Of a DNA stretch of 64,000 bases, positions 56,686 through 64,000 are shown in pieces; positions within the stretch are counted from its first letter, which is position 1, and each line of letters begins with the position of its first letter. A program made the translations under genes and the position numbers. The DNA is from Castellaniella caeni NBRC 101664 (GTDB lineage Bacteria > Pseudomonadota > Gammaproteobacteria > Burkholderiales > Burkholderiaceae_B): assembly GCF_001592225.1 (NCBI RefSeq), contig NZ_BCWN01000005.1:124001-188000 (forward strand), given 5' to 3'. The notes beneath the pieces are model-generated. The model did no database searches. It was given only the letters and a program-made list of their open reading frames with translations, and was not told the DNA's origin.

Positions 56686-57438
56686 ATGGCTCAACAGCCC
56701 TCGCAAGCAGGCGGGTTCAGCCGCTGGCTGGTGCGCAAGCTCAAGATGGCGCTGGCTTTTCTCGTCGTCTTCGTGGCGGGGGCCGTGGCCATGCACCTGG
56801 GCATGCACGCGGGCGACCACGCCAAAATGCAGGCCTTGCAGGCGCAAGTGCGGGATCAGCAGGCCAGCCTGGCCCAGGCCCAGGCCGCCCAGGCGGCGGC
56901 ACAAAGCGCGGCCGACGTGCAGGCGGGCACCCAGCGTGCCCTGCAAGACAAGGTAGCCCAGCTGCAGCAGCAGCTGGGGCAGGTGCGCGATCAGCTGGCT
57001 TTCTACGAGCAGCTCATCCCGCCAGGGCCGGCGGGGGCGGTGGCGGTGCGTGCCTTCGACGTGCAGCCCGAGGGCGATTTCCTGCACTATCGCGTGCTGC
57101 TCTCGCGCAATGCCGCCGCGGGCGCCCAGCCCTTCAAAGGCCGCATGCGGTTTGTGGCATTGGGCACTTCGCAGGGCAAAGCCGTTAAAATCCAGCTTTC
57201 ACCCCCGCAGACCCCGGAAGCCGACCAGACCCAGGCGGCTGCCGGGGCTGCCGATCCCCTGGCGCTGGTATTCGATCAGTTCCAGCGCAGCACGGGGGTC
57301 TTGCAGTTGGCGCCAGGCCTGCAGGTGCAGTCCGTGCGCCTCGAAATCCTCGAAGGCGATACCGTGCGCGCCACCCAGGATGCTGCCTTGAACCGTGCGG
57401 CCTCGCCCGCACAGGAGCCCCACCATGACAGTCATTGA
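56686..57438 (+). CDS. DUF6776 membrane-anchored coiled-coil protein
   Basis: A 250-residue protein. One membrane helix (about 20-42, [19 protein letters not shown]) precedes a Gln/Ala coiled coil (about 48-105) and a beta-rich C-terminal domain, containing YEQLIPPGP and [10 protein letters not shown], that I recognise as DUF6776, a protein found between argC and erpA in Bordetella relatives. The C-terminal domain would be periplasmic. The function is unknown. Confidence 0.82.
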   Translation: MAQQPSQAGGFSRWLVRKLKMALAFLVVFVAGAVAMHLGMHAGDHAKMQALQAQVRDQQASLAQAQAAQAAAQSAADVQAGTQRALQDKVAQLQQQLGQVRDQLAFYEQLIPPGPAGAVAVRAFDVQPEGDFLHYRVLLSRNAAAGAQPFKGRMRFVALGTSQGKAVKIQLSPPQTPEADQTQAAAGAADPLALVFDQFQRSTGVLQLAPGLQVQSVRLEILEGDTVRATQDAALNRAASPAQEPHHDSH

Positions 57439-57790
57439 ACAAGCCAACCTCGACGTGCCACCCAGCCCGCTCGTCTTCACCGATGCCGCCGTCGCCAAAG
57501 TGCGCGAACTGATGGCCGAAGAAGGCAATGCCGCGCTCAAGCTGCGCGTCTTCGTGCAGGGCGGGGGGTGTTCGGGCTTTCAGTATGGCTTCACCTTCGA
57601 CGAAGACGTGGCCGAAGACGACACCACCATCGAGCGCGACGGGGTGCAGCTGCTGGTCGATGCGATGAGCTTCCAGTATCTGGTGGGCTCTGAAATCGAC
57701 TACAAAGACGATCTCGAAGGCTCGCAGTTCGTCATTCGCAATCCCAATGCCAACACCACCTGTGGCTGCGGATCTTCCTTTGCGCCGTAA
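57425..57790 (+). CDS. erpA: Iron-sulfur cluster insertion protein ErpA
   Basis: A 121-residue A-type carrier that hands Fe-S clusters to apo-proteins. The three cluster Cys are in [10 protein letters not shown] and TCGCGSSF at the end. The ATG lies inside the previous gene by 14 bp, so translation is probably coupled. It converges with anmK. Confidence 0.96.
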   Translation: MTVIEQANLDVPPSPLVFTDAAVAKVRELMAEEGNAALKLRVFVQGGGCSGFQYGFTFDEDVAEDDTTIERDGVQLLVDAMSFQYLVGSEIDYKDDLEGSQFVIRNPNANTTCGCGSSFAP

Positions 57791-57806
57791 GCAGTCCTGA
57801 CCGCCT

Positions 57807-58928
57807 CTAAGCGGGATACAGACAGCCGGCAATCGATGCGTGCCGCGCGCCGGTGACGGCGGGCAGGCAGGCCGGGTAGCCGGTCACGTGCGCGTGTGCC
57901 AGCCAGGCGAAGGCCAGCGCTTCCACCGATTGCACGGGCACTCCGTAGTCCGCCGTGCTGGCCAGGCGGCCCGGCAGGGCCTGCGTCAGGGCCTGCATCA
58001 AGACCGGGTTGAGCGCACCGCCGCCGCAGGCCAGCACTTCGCGCGTGTCGGGCGCTTCGCGGCACATCGCCTGGGCGATGGTTTGCACGGTGAAGCGCAG
58101 CAGCGTGGCTTGTACGTCCGTAGGGTCGGGGCGCGTGGCTGACGGCAGCTGATCCAGACAGGCATCCAGCCACGCCAGGCTGAACAGGTCGCGGCCTGTC
58201 GATTTCGGCGCGGGCAGGGCCAGCCAGGGTTCGGCCAACAAGATTTCCAGCAGTGCATCGTGGCAGCTGCCTTGTGCGGCCCAGCGGCCCTCGTGGTCGT
58301 AGGGCTGGCCCAGGTGACGCTGGGCCCAGGCGTCCATCAGCATGTTGGCCGGCCCGGTGTCGAAGCCGCGCACGGGGTTGCCCAGCGCCGTGAGGTTGGC
58401 GATGCCGCCCAGATTCAGGACGGCCCGGCCCGCGTCCCAGCCAAAGCGGGCGGCATGGAAGGCCGGCACCAGCGGCGCGCCTTGCCCGCCTGCCGCCACG
58501 TCCCGGTTGCGGAAATCGGCCACTACGGCGATACGGGTGCGCTCGGCCAGCCGGGCCGGGGCGTTGAGCTGCAATGTATAGCCCGCCTCCGGGGCATGGC
58601 GCACGGTCTGGCCGTGCGCGCCGATGGCGCGGATGTCCTGGGCGGACAGGCCGGATTGGCGCAGCAGGGCGCGCACGACCAGGGCATAGCAGTCGGCCAG
58701 CCGGTTGGCCGCGCGCGCTGCGCGCGCCAGCTCGTTGGTGCCTGGTGTGTTCAGGGCCAGCAGTTCGCGGCGCAGCATGACGGGCAGCGCCCTGCTGGCG
58801 CTCGCCAGAATCCGGATGGTGTCGTCGGGGGCGGCGGGCGCGTCCGCCGGGCCGATGTGCGCCAGCACGCCGTCCACGCCGTCGGTGCTGGTGCCTGACA
58901 TCAGGCCGATGAAGTAGGGGCTGTGCAT
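57807..58928 (-). CDS. anmK: Anhydro-N-acetylmuramic acid kinase AnmK
   Basis: AnmK opens and phosphorylates anhydroMurNAc from recycled peptidoglycan. The 373-residue protein starts YFIGLMSGTSTDGVDGV, the ATP-binding loop of the family, and has GAHGQTVRHAPEAG and VLACGGGALNPVLMQ. It lies 59 bp after the M23 peptidase gene on the same strand, so two cell-wall genes are grouped. Confidence 0.95.
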   Translation of the reverse strand: MHSPYFIGLMSGTSTDGVDGVLAHIGPADAPAAPDDTIRILASASRALPVMLRRELLALNTPGTNELARAARAANRLADCYALVVRALLRQSGLSAQDIRAIGAHGQTVRHAPEAGYTLQLNAPARLAERTRIAVVADFRNRDVAAGGQGAPLVPAFHAARFGWDAGRAVLNLGGIANLTALGNPVRGFDTGPANMLMDAWAQRHLGQPYDHEGRWAAQGSCHDALLEILLAEPWLALPAPKSTGRDLFSLAWLDACLDQLPSATRPDPTDVQATLLRFTVQTIAQAMCREAPDTREVLACGGGALNPVLMQALTQALPGRLASTADYGVPVQSVEALAFAWLAHAHVTGYPACLPAVTGARHASIAGCLYPA

Positions 58929-58987
58929 GGCGGTTTGGGCCGGGCCGCGCCCGCAGCGGCGCGCAGGGCGCGCGCGCCGTGGCCGCT

Positions 58988-60313
58988 TCAGCGTTCGGCC
59001 AGCTGGATGCGGCTTTCCTGCAGGCGGGCCAGCAGCTGGATTTCAGGCTGGTAGCGCGCCACCGTGGCCTGGAAGGCCTTCTGGTCGCGGGCTTCGAGCG
59101 TGCGTGCCATGGGGAGGTCGGTGGACAGCGGATCAACTGGCTGGTTGTTGATACGGAATTCGTAGTGCAGGTGCGGCCCCGTGGCCCAGCCGGTGGAGCC
59201 AACGTAGCCGATCAGGTCGCCCTGCTGCACGTGGTCGCCTTTCTTGAGGCCCTTGGCAAAGCGGCTCTGGTGCGCGTAGAGGGTGGAATACTTGCCGAAA
59301 TTCTTCAGGATGATGACGTTGCCGTAGCCGTTTTGCTGGCCGATGAATTCGACGGTGCCATCCGCCGTGGCGTGGATGGGCGTGCCCGAGGGCGCCGCGT
59401 AATCGACGCCCTTGTGGCCGATCCACTTCTTGTGGATGGGGTGCATGCGCATGCCGAAGGTGGAGCTGATGCGGGTGAACTTGATGGCGGTGCGCAGGAA
59501 GGCGCCCTTCAGGCTGGCGCCCGAGAAATCGTAGTAGCCGCCCTGGCCTTGGGCGGTTTCGAACCAGACGGCGCTGTAGGCCTTGTCTTTGTTGATGAAT
59601 TCCAGGGCGCGGATGTGGCCCGCGCCGACTTCTTCGCCGTCGTGCATGTAGGCGTCGTAGACGATGCGAAAGCGGTCGCCCTTGCGCAGGTCTTTGAGGA
59701 AGTCGATGCGGCTGCCCAGAATGTCGACCATTTCCATGGTGATGCTGTCGGGCAGCTGGGCCTCGTCGGCGGCGCCAAAGAGCGAACTGGAGATTTCGCC
59801 CTCGGCGACGCGGGTTTCGCGCACGGCGGCGGTGGTGCGTTCGTGGGCGCTGAAGCCGTCATGGCCGTCGGGGCGCACTTCCAGCCAGGCCGATTCGATG
59901 CCGGACTTTGCCGTGCTGCCGGGCGTGTGGGCGTAGCGCAGCCACATCATGTGGCCCTGTTCGTCGAGGGCCGCCTGCACGGTGCGGCCCGGATACAGCT
60001 TGTAGATGGAGCGGGCGCTGGCGTCGTGCGTGAGGAAGGCGAGCAGGCCGTCTTCATTGATGCCCAGGCGGCGCAGCAGGTCTGCCACCGTGTCGCCGCG
60101 ACGGATGCGGGTGGAGGCGATGTAGGGGTCGGTGCTGTCGGCTTGCTGGCCCATGGGGGGCAGGTCGAGTGTCTGGCGCGCCTGGAAGACGGGTTCGGGC
60201 GGTGTGGCAGGCTGGACGACCGCCAGTGCGGCTGCGGTGAGGAACAGGCCGCCAGCGGCAAAGAGCAAACTGCGGGTAATGTGGCGTCGTGTCTGGTGGA
60301 AGGCAGGCATCAT
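58988..60313 (-). CDS. M23 family murein endopeptidase (MepM/NlpD-like)
   Basis: About 441 residues. A membrane segment near the start (about 12-30) is followed by a LysM-like/opacity-associated domain (about 60-140) and a C-terminal M23 peptidase (about 300-395). The zinc ligands show in HKGVDYAAPSGTP and HLHYEFRINN. Such enzymes cut peptide cross-links so that the wall can grow. The start at 60313 has no strong ribosome binding site. It is divergent from tyrS. Confidence 0.9.
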   Translation of the reverse strand: MMPAFHQTRRHITRSLLFAAGGLFLTAAALAVVQPATPPEPVFQARQTLDLPPMGQQADSTDPYIASTRIRRGDTVADLLRRLGINEDGLLAFLTHDASARSIYKLYPGRTVQAALDEQGHMMWLRYAHTPGSTAKSGIESAWLEVRPDGHDGFSAHERTTAAVRETRVAEGEISSSLFGAADEAQLPDSITMEMVDILGSRIDFLKDLRKGDRFRIVYDAYMHDGEEVGAGHIRALEFINKDKAYSAVWFETAQGQGGYYDFSGASLKGAFLRTAIKFTRISSTFGMRMHPIHKKWIGHKGVDYAAPSGTPIHATADGTVEFIGQQNGYGNVIILKNFGKYSTLYAHQSRFAKGLKKGDHVQQGDLIGYVGSTGWATGPHLHYEFRINNQPVDPLSTDLPMARTLEARDQKAFQATVARYQPEIQLLARLQESRIQLAER

Positions 60314-60560
60314 GGGTAAAGGGGGTGAATTCAAGCGGTACGACGAACCCACGCCCGTCTGGCGGGCGTGGCGACTTCGAGGAAATTTGTACCGCCTGGA
60401 CGACACGCTGGCAGCTGCGGGAGCCTCTGCTAATATGAGGCTCTACCGCGTCGTTCAGGCGTCGAATGTGTTGTACAGAAGCTGCGAAGGCACGTTATGC
60501 TAGCGCATTGCTCTACGCTTTTCGAGCCTTTTTTCAATTTATCTGATATTAGCGTCCACC

Positions 60561-61787
60561 ATGTCGTCCATTCCTGCCCCCGAAGACCCCCAGATTGCCG
60601 ACGATCTGCGCGTGGCTCAGCGGGGCTGTGACGAGCTTCTCGTTGCTTCCGAATTCGCCACCAAGCTGGCCCGCAGCCGCGCCACCGGCGTGCCCCTGCG
60701 CATCAAGCTGGGGCTCGACCCCACCGCCCCCGACATCCACCTGGGGCACACGGTCGTGCTCAACAAGATGCGCCAGCTGCAAGACCTGGGCCACACCGTC
60801 ATCTTTCTCATTGGTGACTTCACCGCCCAGATCGGCGACCCCAGCGGGCGCAACACCACGCGCCCGCCGCTCACGCCCGAGCAGATTCGCAGCAACGCCG
60901 AAACCTATTATGCGCAGGCCAGCCTGGTGCTCGACCCGGCGCGCACCGAAATCCGCTACAACTCCGAATGGAACGACCAGCTGGGCGCGCGCGGCCTCAT
61001 CCAGCTGGCCTCGCGCTACACCGTGGCCCGCATGATGGAACGCGACGACTTCACTCGGCGCTTCAAGGGGGGCATCCCCATCTCGGTGCACGAATTTTTG
61101 TATCCGCTGCTGCAGGGCTACGATTCCGTCGCGCTCAAGGCCGACCTCGAACTCGGCGGCACCGACCAGAAATTCAACCTGCTGGTGGGCCGCGAACTGC
61201 AAAAAGAATACGGACAAGAGCCGCAGTGCGTGCTCACCATGCCGCTGCTCGAAGGCACCGACGGCGTCGAGAAGATGTCCAAGTCCAAGGGCAACTACAT
61301 CGGCATCACCGAGGCGCCCGATTCCATGTTCGGCAAGCTGATGTCGATTTCCGACACCCTCATGTGGCGCTACTTCGAGCTGCTGTCGTTTCGCTCGCTG
61401 GGCGACATCGCCGCCCTGCAGGCCGAGATCACGGCGGGCCGCAACCCGCGCGACGCCAAGGTGCTGCTGGCGCAGGAAATCGTCAACCGCTTCCATGGCG
61501 CGGGCCAGGGCGAACAGGCGCTCGAACACTTCAATGCGCAGTTTCGCGATGGCGCCATGCCCGAGAACATGCCCGAAGTCACGGTGGGCGCGGCGCCCCT
61601 GGGCATACTCAAGATCCTGCGCGAGGCGGGCCTGGCCTCGTCCGCGTCCGAAGCGCAGCGTAATATTGAACAAGGCGGCGTGCGCATCGACGGCGACCGC
61701 ATCGAAGACAAATCCCTGCTGCTGTCGGCGGGTACGTACGTGATGCAAGTGGGCAAGCGCAAGTTTGCGCGGGTCACTTTAACCTAG
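60561..61787 (+). CDS. tyrS: Tyrosyl-tRNA synthetase
   Basis: A 408-residue class I synthetase. HIGH is present as [18 protein letters not shown] as [13 protein letters not shown], and an S4 RNA-binding domain ends the protein ([14 protein letters not shown]). This is the TyrRZ-type length. It is divergent from the M23 peptidase. Confidence 0.96.
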   Translation: MSSIPAPEDPQIADDLRVAQRGCDELLVASEFATKLARSRATGVPLRIKLGLDPTAPDIHLGHTVVLNKMRQLQDLGHTVIFLIGDFTAQIGDPSGRNTTRPPLTPEQIRSNAETYYAQASLVLDPARTEIRYNSEWNDQLGARGLIQLASRYTVARMMERDDFTRRFKGGIPISVHEFLYPLLQGYDSVALKADLELGGTDQKFNLLVGRELQKEYGQEPQCVLTMPLLEGTDGVEKMSKSKGNYIGITEAPDSMFGKLMSISDTLMWRYFELLSFRSLGDIAALQAEITAGRNPRDAKVLLAQEIVNRFHGAGQGEQALEHFNAQFRDGAMPENMPEVTVGAAPLGILKILREAGLASSASEAQRNIEQGGVRIDGDRIEDKSLLLSAGTYVMQVGKRKFARVTLT

Positions 61788-61804
61788 GCAAGTCCGGAGG
61801 GCTC

Positions 61805-62437
61805 ATGAAACTGCATAGCGAATCTTTCCCCGATCAGGGGGTCATCCCCGAGCGCAATGCGTTTGGACGCATCGATCCGCAAAGCCATGTGGCCCTGGCT
61901 GGCAATCGCAACCCGCACCTGGCCTGGTCGGACGTGCCCGACGGCACGCGCTCGTTCGTCGTGCTGTGCGTCGATTCCGACGTGCCCACCAAGCCCGACG
62001 ACGTCAACCAAGTGGGGCGCGAGGTGCCCGCCGACCTGCCGCGCACCGATTTCTACCACTGGGTGCTGGTCGATGTGGGCGCCGACGTCCGCGCGCTGGC
62101 CGAAGGCAGCTATTCCAACGGCATCACGCCGCGCGGCAAGGCGGGGCCGCTGGCGCTCGACGGCACGCGCCAGGGCCTCAACGACTACACCGGCTGGTTT
62201 GCGGTCGATCGCGACATGAATGGCGATTATTTCGGCTACGACGGGCCGTGCCCGCCCTGGAACGACTCGATCATCCACCACTACGCCTTCACCGTCTACG
62301 CGCTCGATGTGGCCGAACTCGACGTCTCGGGCCGCTTCACGGGGGCGCAGGTCAAGGCCGCCTTGCAGGGCCATGTGCTGGCGCAGGCCAGCATCAGCGG
62401 CACATACACGCTCAACCCGCGGCTGCATGCGCTGTAG
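61805..62437 (+). CDS. YbhB/YbcL PEBP-family protein
   Basis: A 210-residue phosphatidylethanolamine-binding-protein-like fold: PHLAWSDVPDGTRSFVVLCVDSD, then TDFYHWVLVDV, and GPCPPWNDSIIHHYAFTVYAL, with the pocket motif DxD and GxxPP. No ligand is known in bacteria. It begins 18 bases after the tyrS stop codon, so it may share that transcript. Confidence 0.92.
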   Translation: MKLHSESFPDQGVIPERNAFGRIDPQSHVALAGNRNPHLAWSDVPDGTRSFVVLCVDSDVPTKPDDVNQVGREVPADLPRTDFYHWVLVDVGADVRALAEGSYSNGITPRGKAGPLALDGTRQGLNDYTGWFAVDRDMNGDYFGYDGPCPPWNDSIIHHYAFTVYALDVAELDVSGRFTGAQVKAALQGHVLAQASISGTYTLNPRLHAL

Positions 62438-62519
62438 GCGGGCTGCTTCGCGCTAGAATGGGCCGGTTTCCCCTTGCTTGACCGCTTTCGTTCATCGTCC
62501 TTCGTCTTCAGGAACCTTC

Positions 62520-63764
62520 ATGTTTGACCGCTCTCGCACCCTCGATCAGGCCGACCCCGACATCTGGGCCGCCATCCAGAAAGAAAATGTCCGCCAGGAA
62601 CAGCACATCGAGCTGATCGCCTCCGAAAACTACGCCAGCCCCGCCGTCATGCAGGCCCAGGGCACGCAGCTCACCAACAAGTACGCCGAAGGCTATCCCG
62701 GCAAGCGCTACTACGGCGGCTGCGAATACGTGGACATCGTCGAACAGCTGGCCATCGATCGGGTCAAGGCCATCTTTGGTGCCGAGGCGGCCAACGTGCA
62801 GCCCAACTCGGGGTCGCAGGCCAATCAGGGCGTCTACATGGCGGTGCTCAAACCGGGCGATACCGTGCTGGGCATGAGCCTGGCCGAGGGCGGTCACCTC
62901 ACGCACGGCTCGCCGGTCAACGCGTCGGGCAAGCTGTACAACTTCCACTCGTACGGCCTGGATGCCAACGAGGTGCTCGATTACGACAAACTCGAAGAAC
63001 TCACCCGCACGCTCAAGCCCAAGCTCATCGTGGGCGGCGCGTCGGCCTATGCGCTGCGCATCGACTTCGAACGCATGGCGCGCATCGCGCACGACAACGG
63101 CGCCCTGTTCATGGTCGATATCGCCCACTATGCGGGTCTGGTGGCGGGCGGCGTGTATCCCAACCCCGTGCCGCATGCCGATTTCGTCACCACCACCACG
63201 CACAAGTCGCTGCGCGGCCCGCGCGGCGGCGTCATCCTGATGAAATCCGAATTCGAGAAAATCATCAATTCCGCCATCTTTCCGGGCATCCAGGGCGGGC
63301 CGTTGATGCACGTCATCGCCGCCAAGGCCGTGGCCTTCGGCGAAGCCCTGCAGCCCGAATTCAAGGCGTACGCCCAGCAGGTGGCGACCAACGCCCGCGT
63401 GCTGGCGGACACGCTGGTCAAGCGCGGCCTGCGCATCGTGTCGGGGCGCACCGAAAGCCACGTCATGCTGGTCGATCTGCGCGCCAAGGGCATTACCGGC
63501 AAGGCGGCCGAGGCTGCCCTGGGCCAGGCGCACATCACGGTCAACAAGAACGCCATCCCCAACGACCCCGAAAAGCCGTTCGTCACCAGTGGCATCCGCC
63601 TGGGCACCCCGGCCATGACCACCCGTGGCTTCAAAGAAGCCGAGGCCGAACTCACCGGCAACCTCATTGCCGACGTGCTCGACCACCCCGACGATGCCGA
63701 CAACATCGCCCGCGTGCGTGCACGCGTCAACGAACTCACGGCGCGTCTGCCGGTGTATCGTTAA
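62520..63764 (+). CDS. glyA: Serine hydroxymethyltransferase GlyA
   Basis: A 414-residue PLP enzyme that moves a one-carbon unit from serine to tetrahydrofolate, giving glycine. [29 protein letters not shown] and the PLP-Lys motif [14 protein letters not shown] are all present. The start at 62520 begins [16 protein letters not shown]. No glycine riboswitch is seen in the short upstream gap. NrdR follows. Confidence 0.97.
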   Translation: MFDRSRTLDQADPDIWAAIQKENVRQEQHIELIASENYASPAVMQAQGTQLTNKYAEGYPGKRYYGGCEYVDIVEQLAIDRVKAIFGAEAANVQPNSGSQANQGVYMAVLKPGDTVLGMSLAEGGHLTHGSPVNASGKLYNFHSYGLDANEVLDYDKLEELTRTLKPKLIVGGASAYALRIDFERMARIAHDNGALFMVDIAHYAGLVAGGVYPNPVPHADFVTTTTHKSLRGPRGGVILMKSEFEKIINSAIFPGIQGGPLMHVIAAKAVAFGEALQPEFKAYAQQVATNARVLADTLVKRGLRIVSGRTESHVMLVDLRAKGITGKAAEAALGQAHITVNKNAIPNDPEKPFVTSGIRLGTPAMTTRGFKEAEAELTGNLIADVLDHPDDADNIARVRARVNELTARLPVYR

Positions 63765-63774
63765 GCAACCGGAA

Positions 63775-63794
63775 GGGCGCCGCCAGCGGCGCCC
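63775..63794 (+). promoter_or_regulatory. GC-rich hairpin between glyA and nrdR
   Basis: GGGCGCCG-CCAG-CGGCGCCC forms a perfect 8-bp stem with a 4-base loop, 10 bases after the glyA stop codon. There is no T run, so it could be an mRNA-stability element or weak attenuator, not a proper terminator. Confidence 0.55.
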
Positions 63795-63803
63795 GATGCG
63801 CAG

Positions 63804-64000
63804 ATGAAGTGTCCGTTCTGTAGCAGTCCCGATACCCAGGTGGTCGATTCCCGGGTATCCGAAGAAGGCGACACCATCCGTCGTCGGCGGCGTTGCGCGC
63901 GCTGCGACCGGCGCTTCACCACCTACGAGCGGGTCGATCTCATGATGCCCGCCGTGGTCAAGCGCAACGGCACCCGGGCCGACTTCGACCCGGCCAAGCT
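63804..64000 (+). CDS. nrdR: Transcriptional repressor NrdR, N-terminal part (cut by window edge)
   Basis: The first 65 residues hold a zinc ribbon ([11 protein letters not shown] and [19 protein letters not shown]) and the start of an ATP-cone domain ([16 protein letters not shown]). NrdR senses dATP/ATP and represses ribonucleotide reductase genes. The glyA-nrdR order is standard for the group. Confidence 0.96.
   Translation, partial: MKCPFCSSPDTQVVDSRVSEEGDTIRRRRRCARCDRRFTTYERVDLMMPAVVKRNGTRADFDPAK

Noticed and set aside
62438..62519. A glycine or other riboswitch before glyA
   Set aside because: The gap is only 82 bases and shows no conserved aptamer elements.

Overview
This 64 kb window is high-GC chromosome from a betaproteobacterium of the order Burkholderiales. 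It most resembles the Alcaligenaceae (Bordetella/Achromobacter relatives). The family call rests on gene order recalled from that group (rplU-rpmA-obgE-proB, argC-DUF6776-erpA-anmK-M23 peptidase-tyrS, glyA-nrdR, darP/pmbA divergence) and on protein character such as MobA and a TakP-like TRAP binding protein. I cannot name the species. No rRNA, tRNA, prophage, CRISPR array or intact insertion sequence was seen.

Layout. 1-1.2 kb: the start of ftsE (minus strand, cut by the window edge) and an OmpA-type lipoprotein. 1.2-2.0 kb: a non-coding stretch packed with repeats, including a MITE-like element with perfect 27-bp ends. 2.0-4.1 kb: thiC behind a TPP riboswitch. 4.1-5.4 kb: two divergent small regulators. 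5.5-7.4 kb: dadA with its divergent Lrp-type regulator. 7.6-10.8 kb: proB, obgE, rpmA, rplU. 11.1-12.7 kb: a sodium/solute symporter with a tiny membrane partner.

12.9-20.5 kb is the accessory part: a DUF4160/DUF2442 pair, an O-acyltransferase whose start lies behind an 8-base homopolymer, a HipBA toxin-antitoxin operon with paired palindromic operators and a decayed second hipB, and a 3-hydroxybenzoate 4-monooxygenase with an AraC-type regulator. 20.5-25.1 kb: cstA with its small partner, argJ, a MarR regulator. 25.3-28.1 kb: thiD-thiE-hemL. 28.2-30.4 kb: rubredoxin, yqgE, ruvX and a PlsC acyltransferase. 30.4-37.5 kb is a long minus-strand run for envelope and nucleotide housekeeping (mpl, RNase II-like, TonB, mtgA, lptG, apaH). 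37.6-43.7 kb: TlpA-like protein, accBC, prmA, zinc-ribbon protein, PfkB kinase, glycine-zipper lipoprotein. 43.8-51.4 kb: small membrane and DNA-binding proteins, gltX, a Pat-like acetyltransferase, an esterase and darP. 51.4-55.4 kb: pmbA, an orphan TRAP binding protein, a repeat-rich gap, rplM-rpsI. 55.6-64 kb: argC, DUF6776, erpA, anmK, M23 peptidase, tyrS, a PEBP-family protein, glyA and the start of nrdR.

The most interesting points are the possible phase switch on the surface acyltransferase directly behind hipBA, the paired HipB operators with a decayed hipB paralogue, and several uncatalogued hairpin or inverted-repeat elements in the gaps (1.3-1.9, 24.5, 49.9-50.1 and 54.1-54.4 kb).
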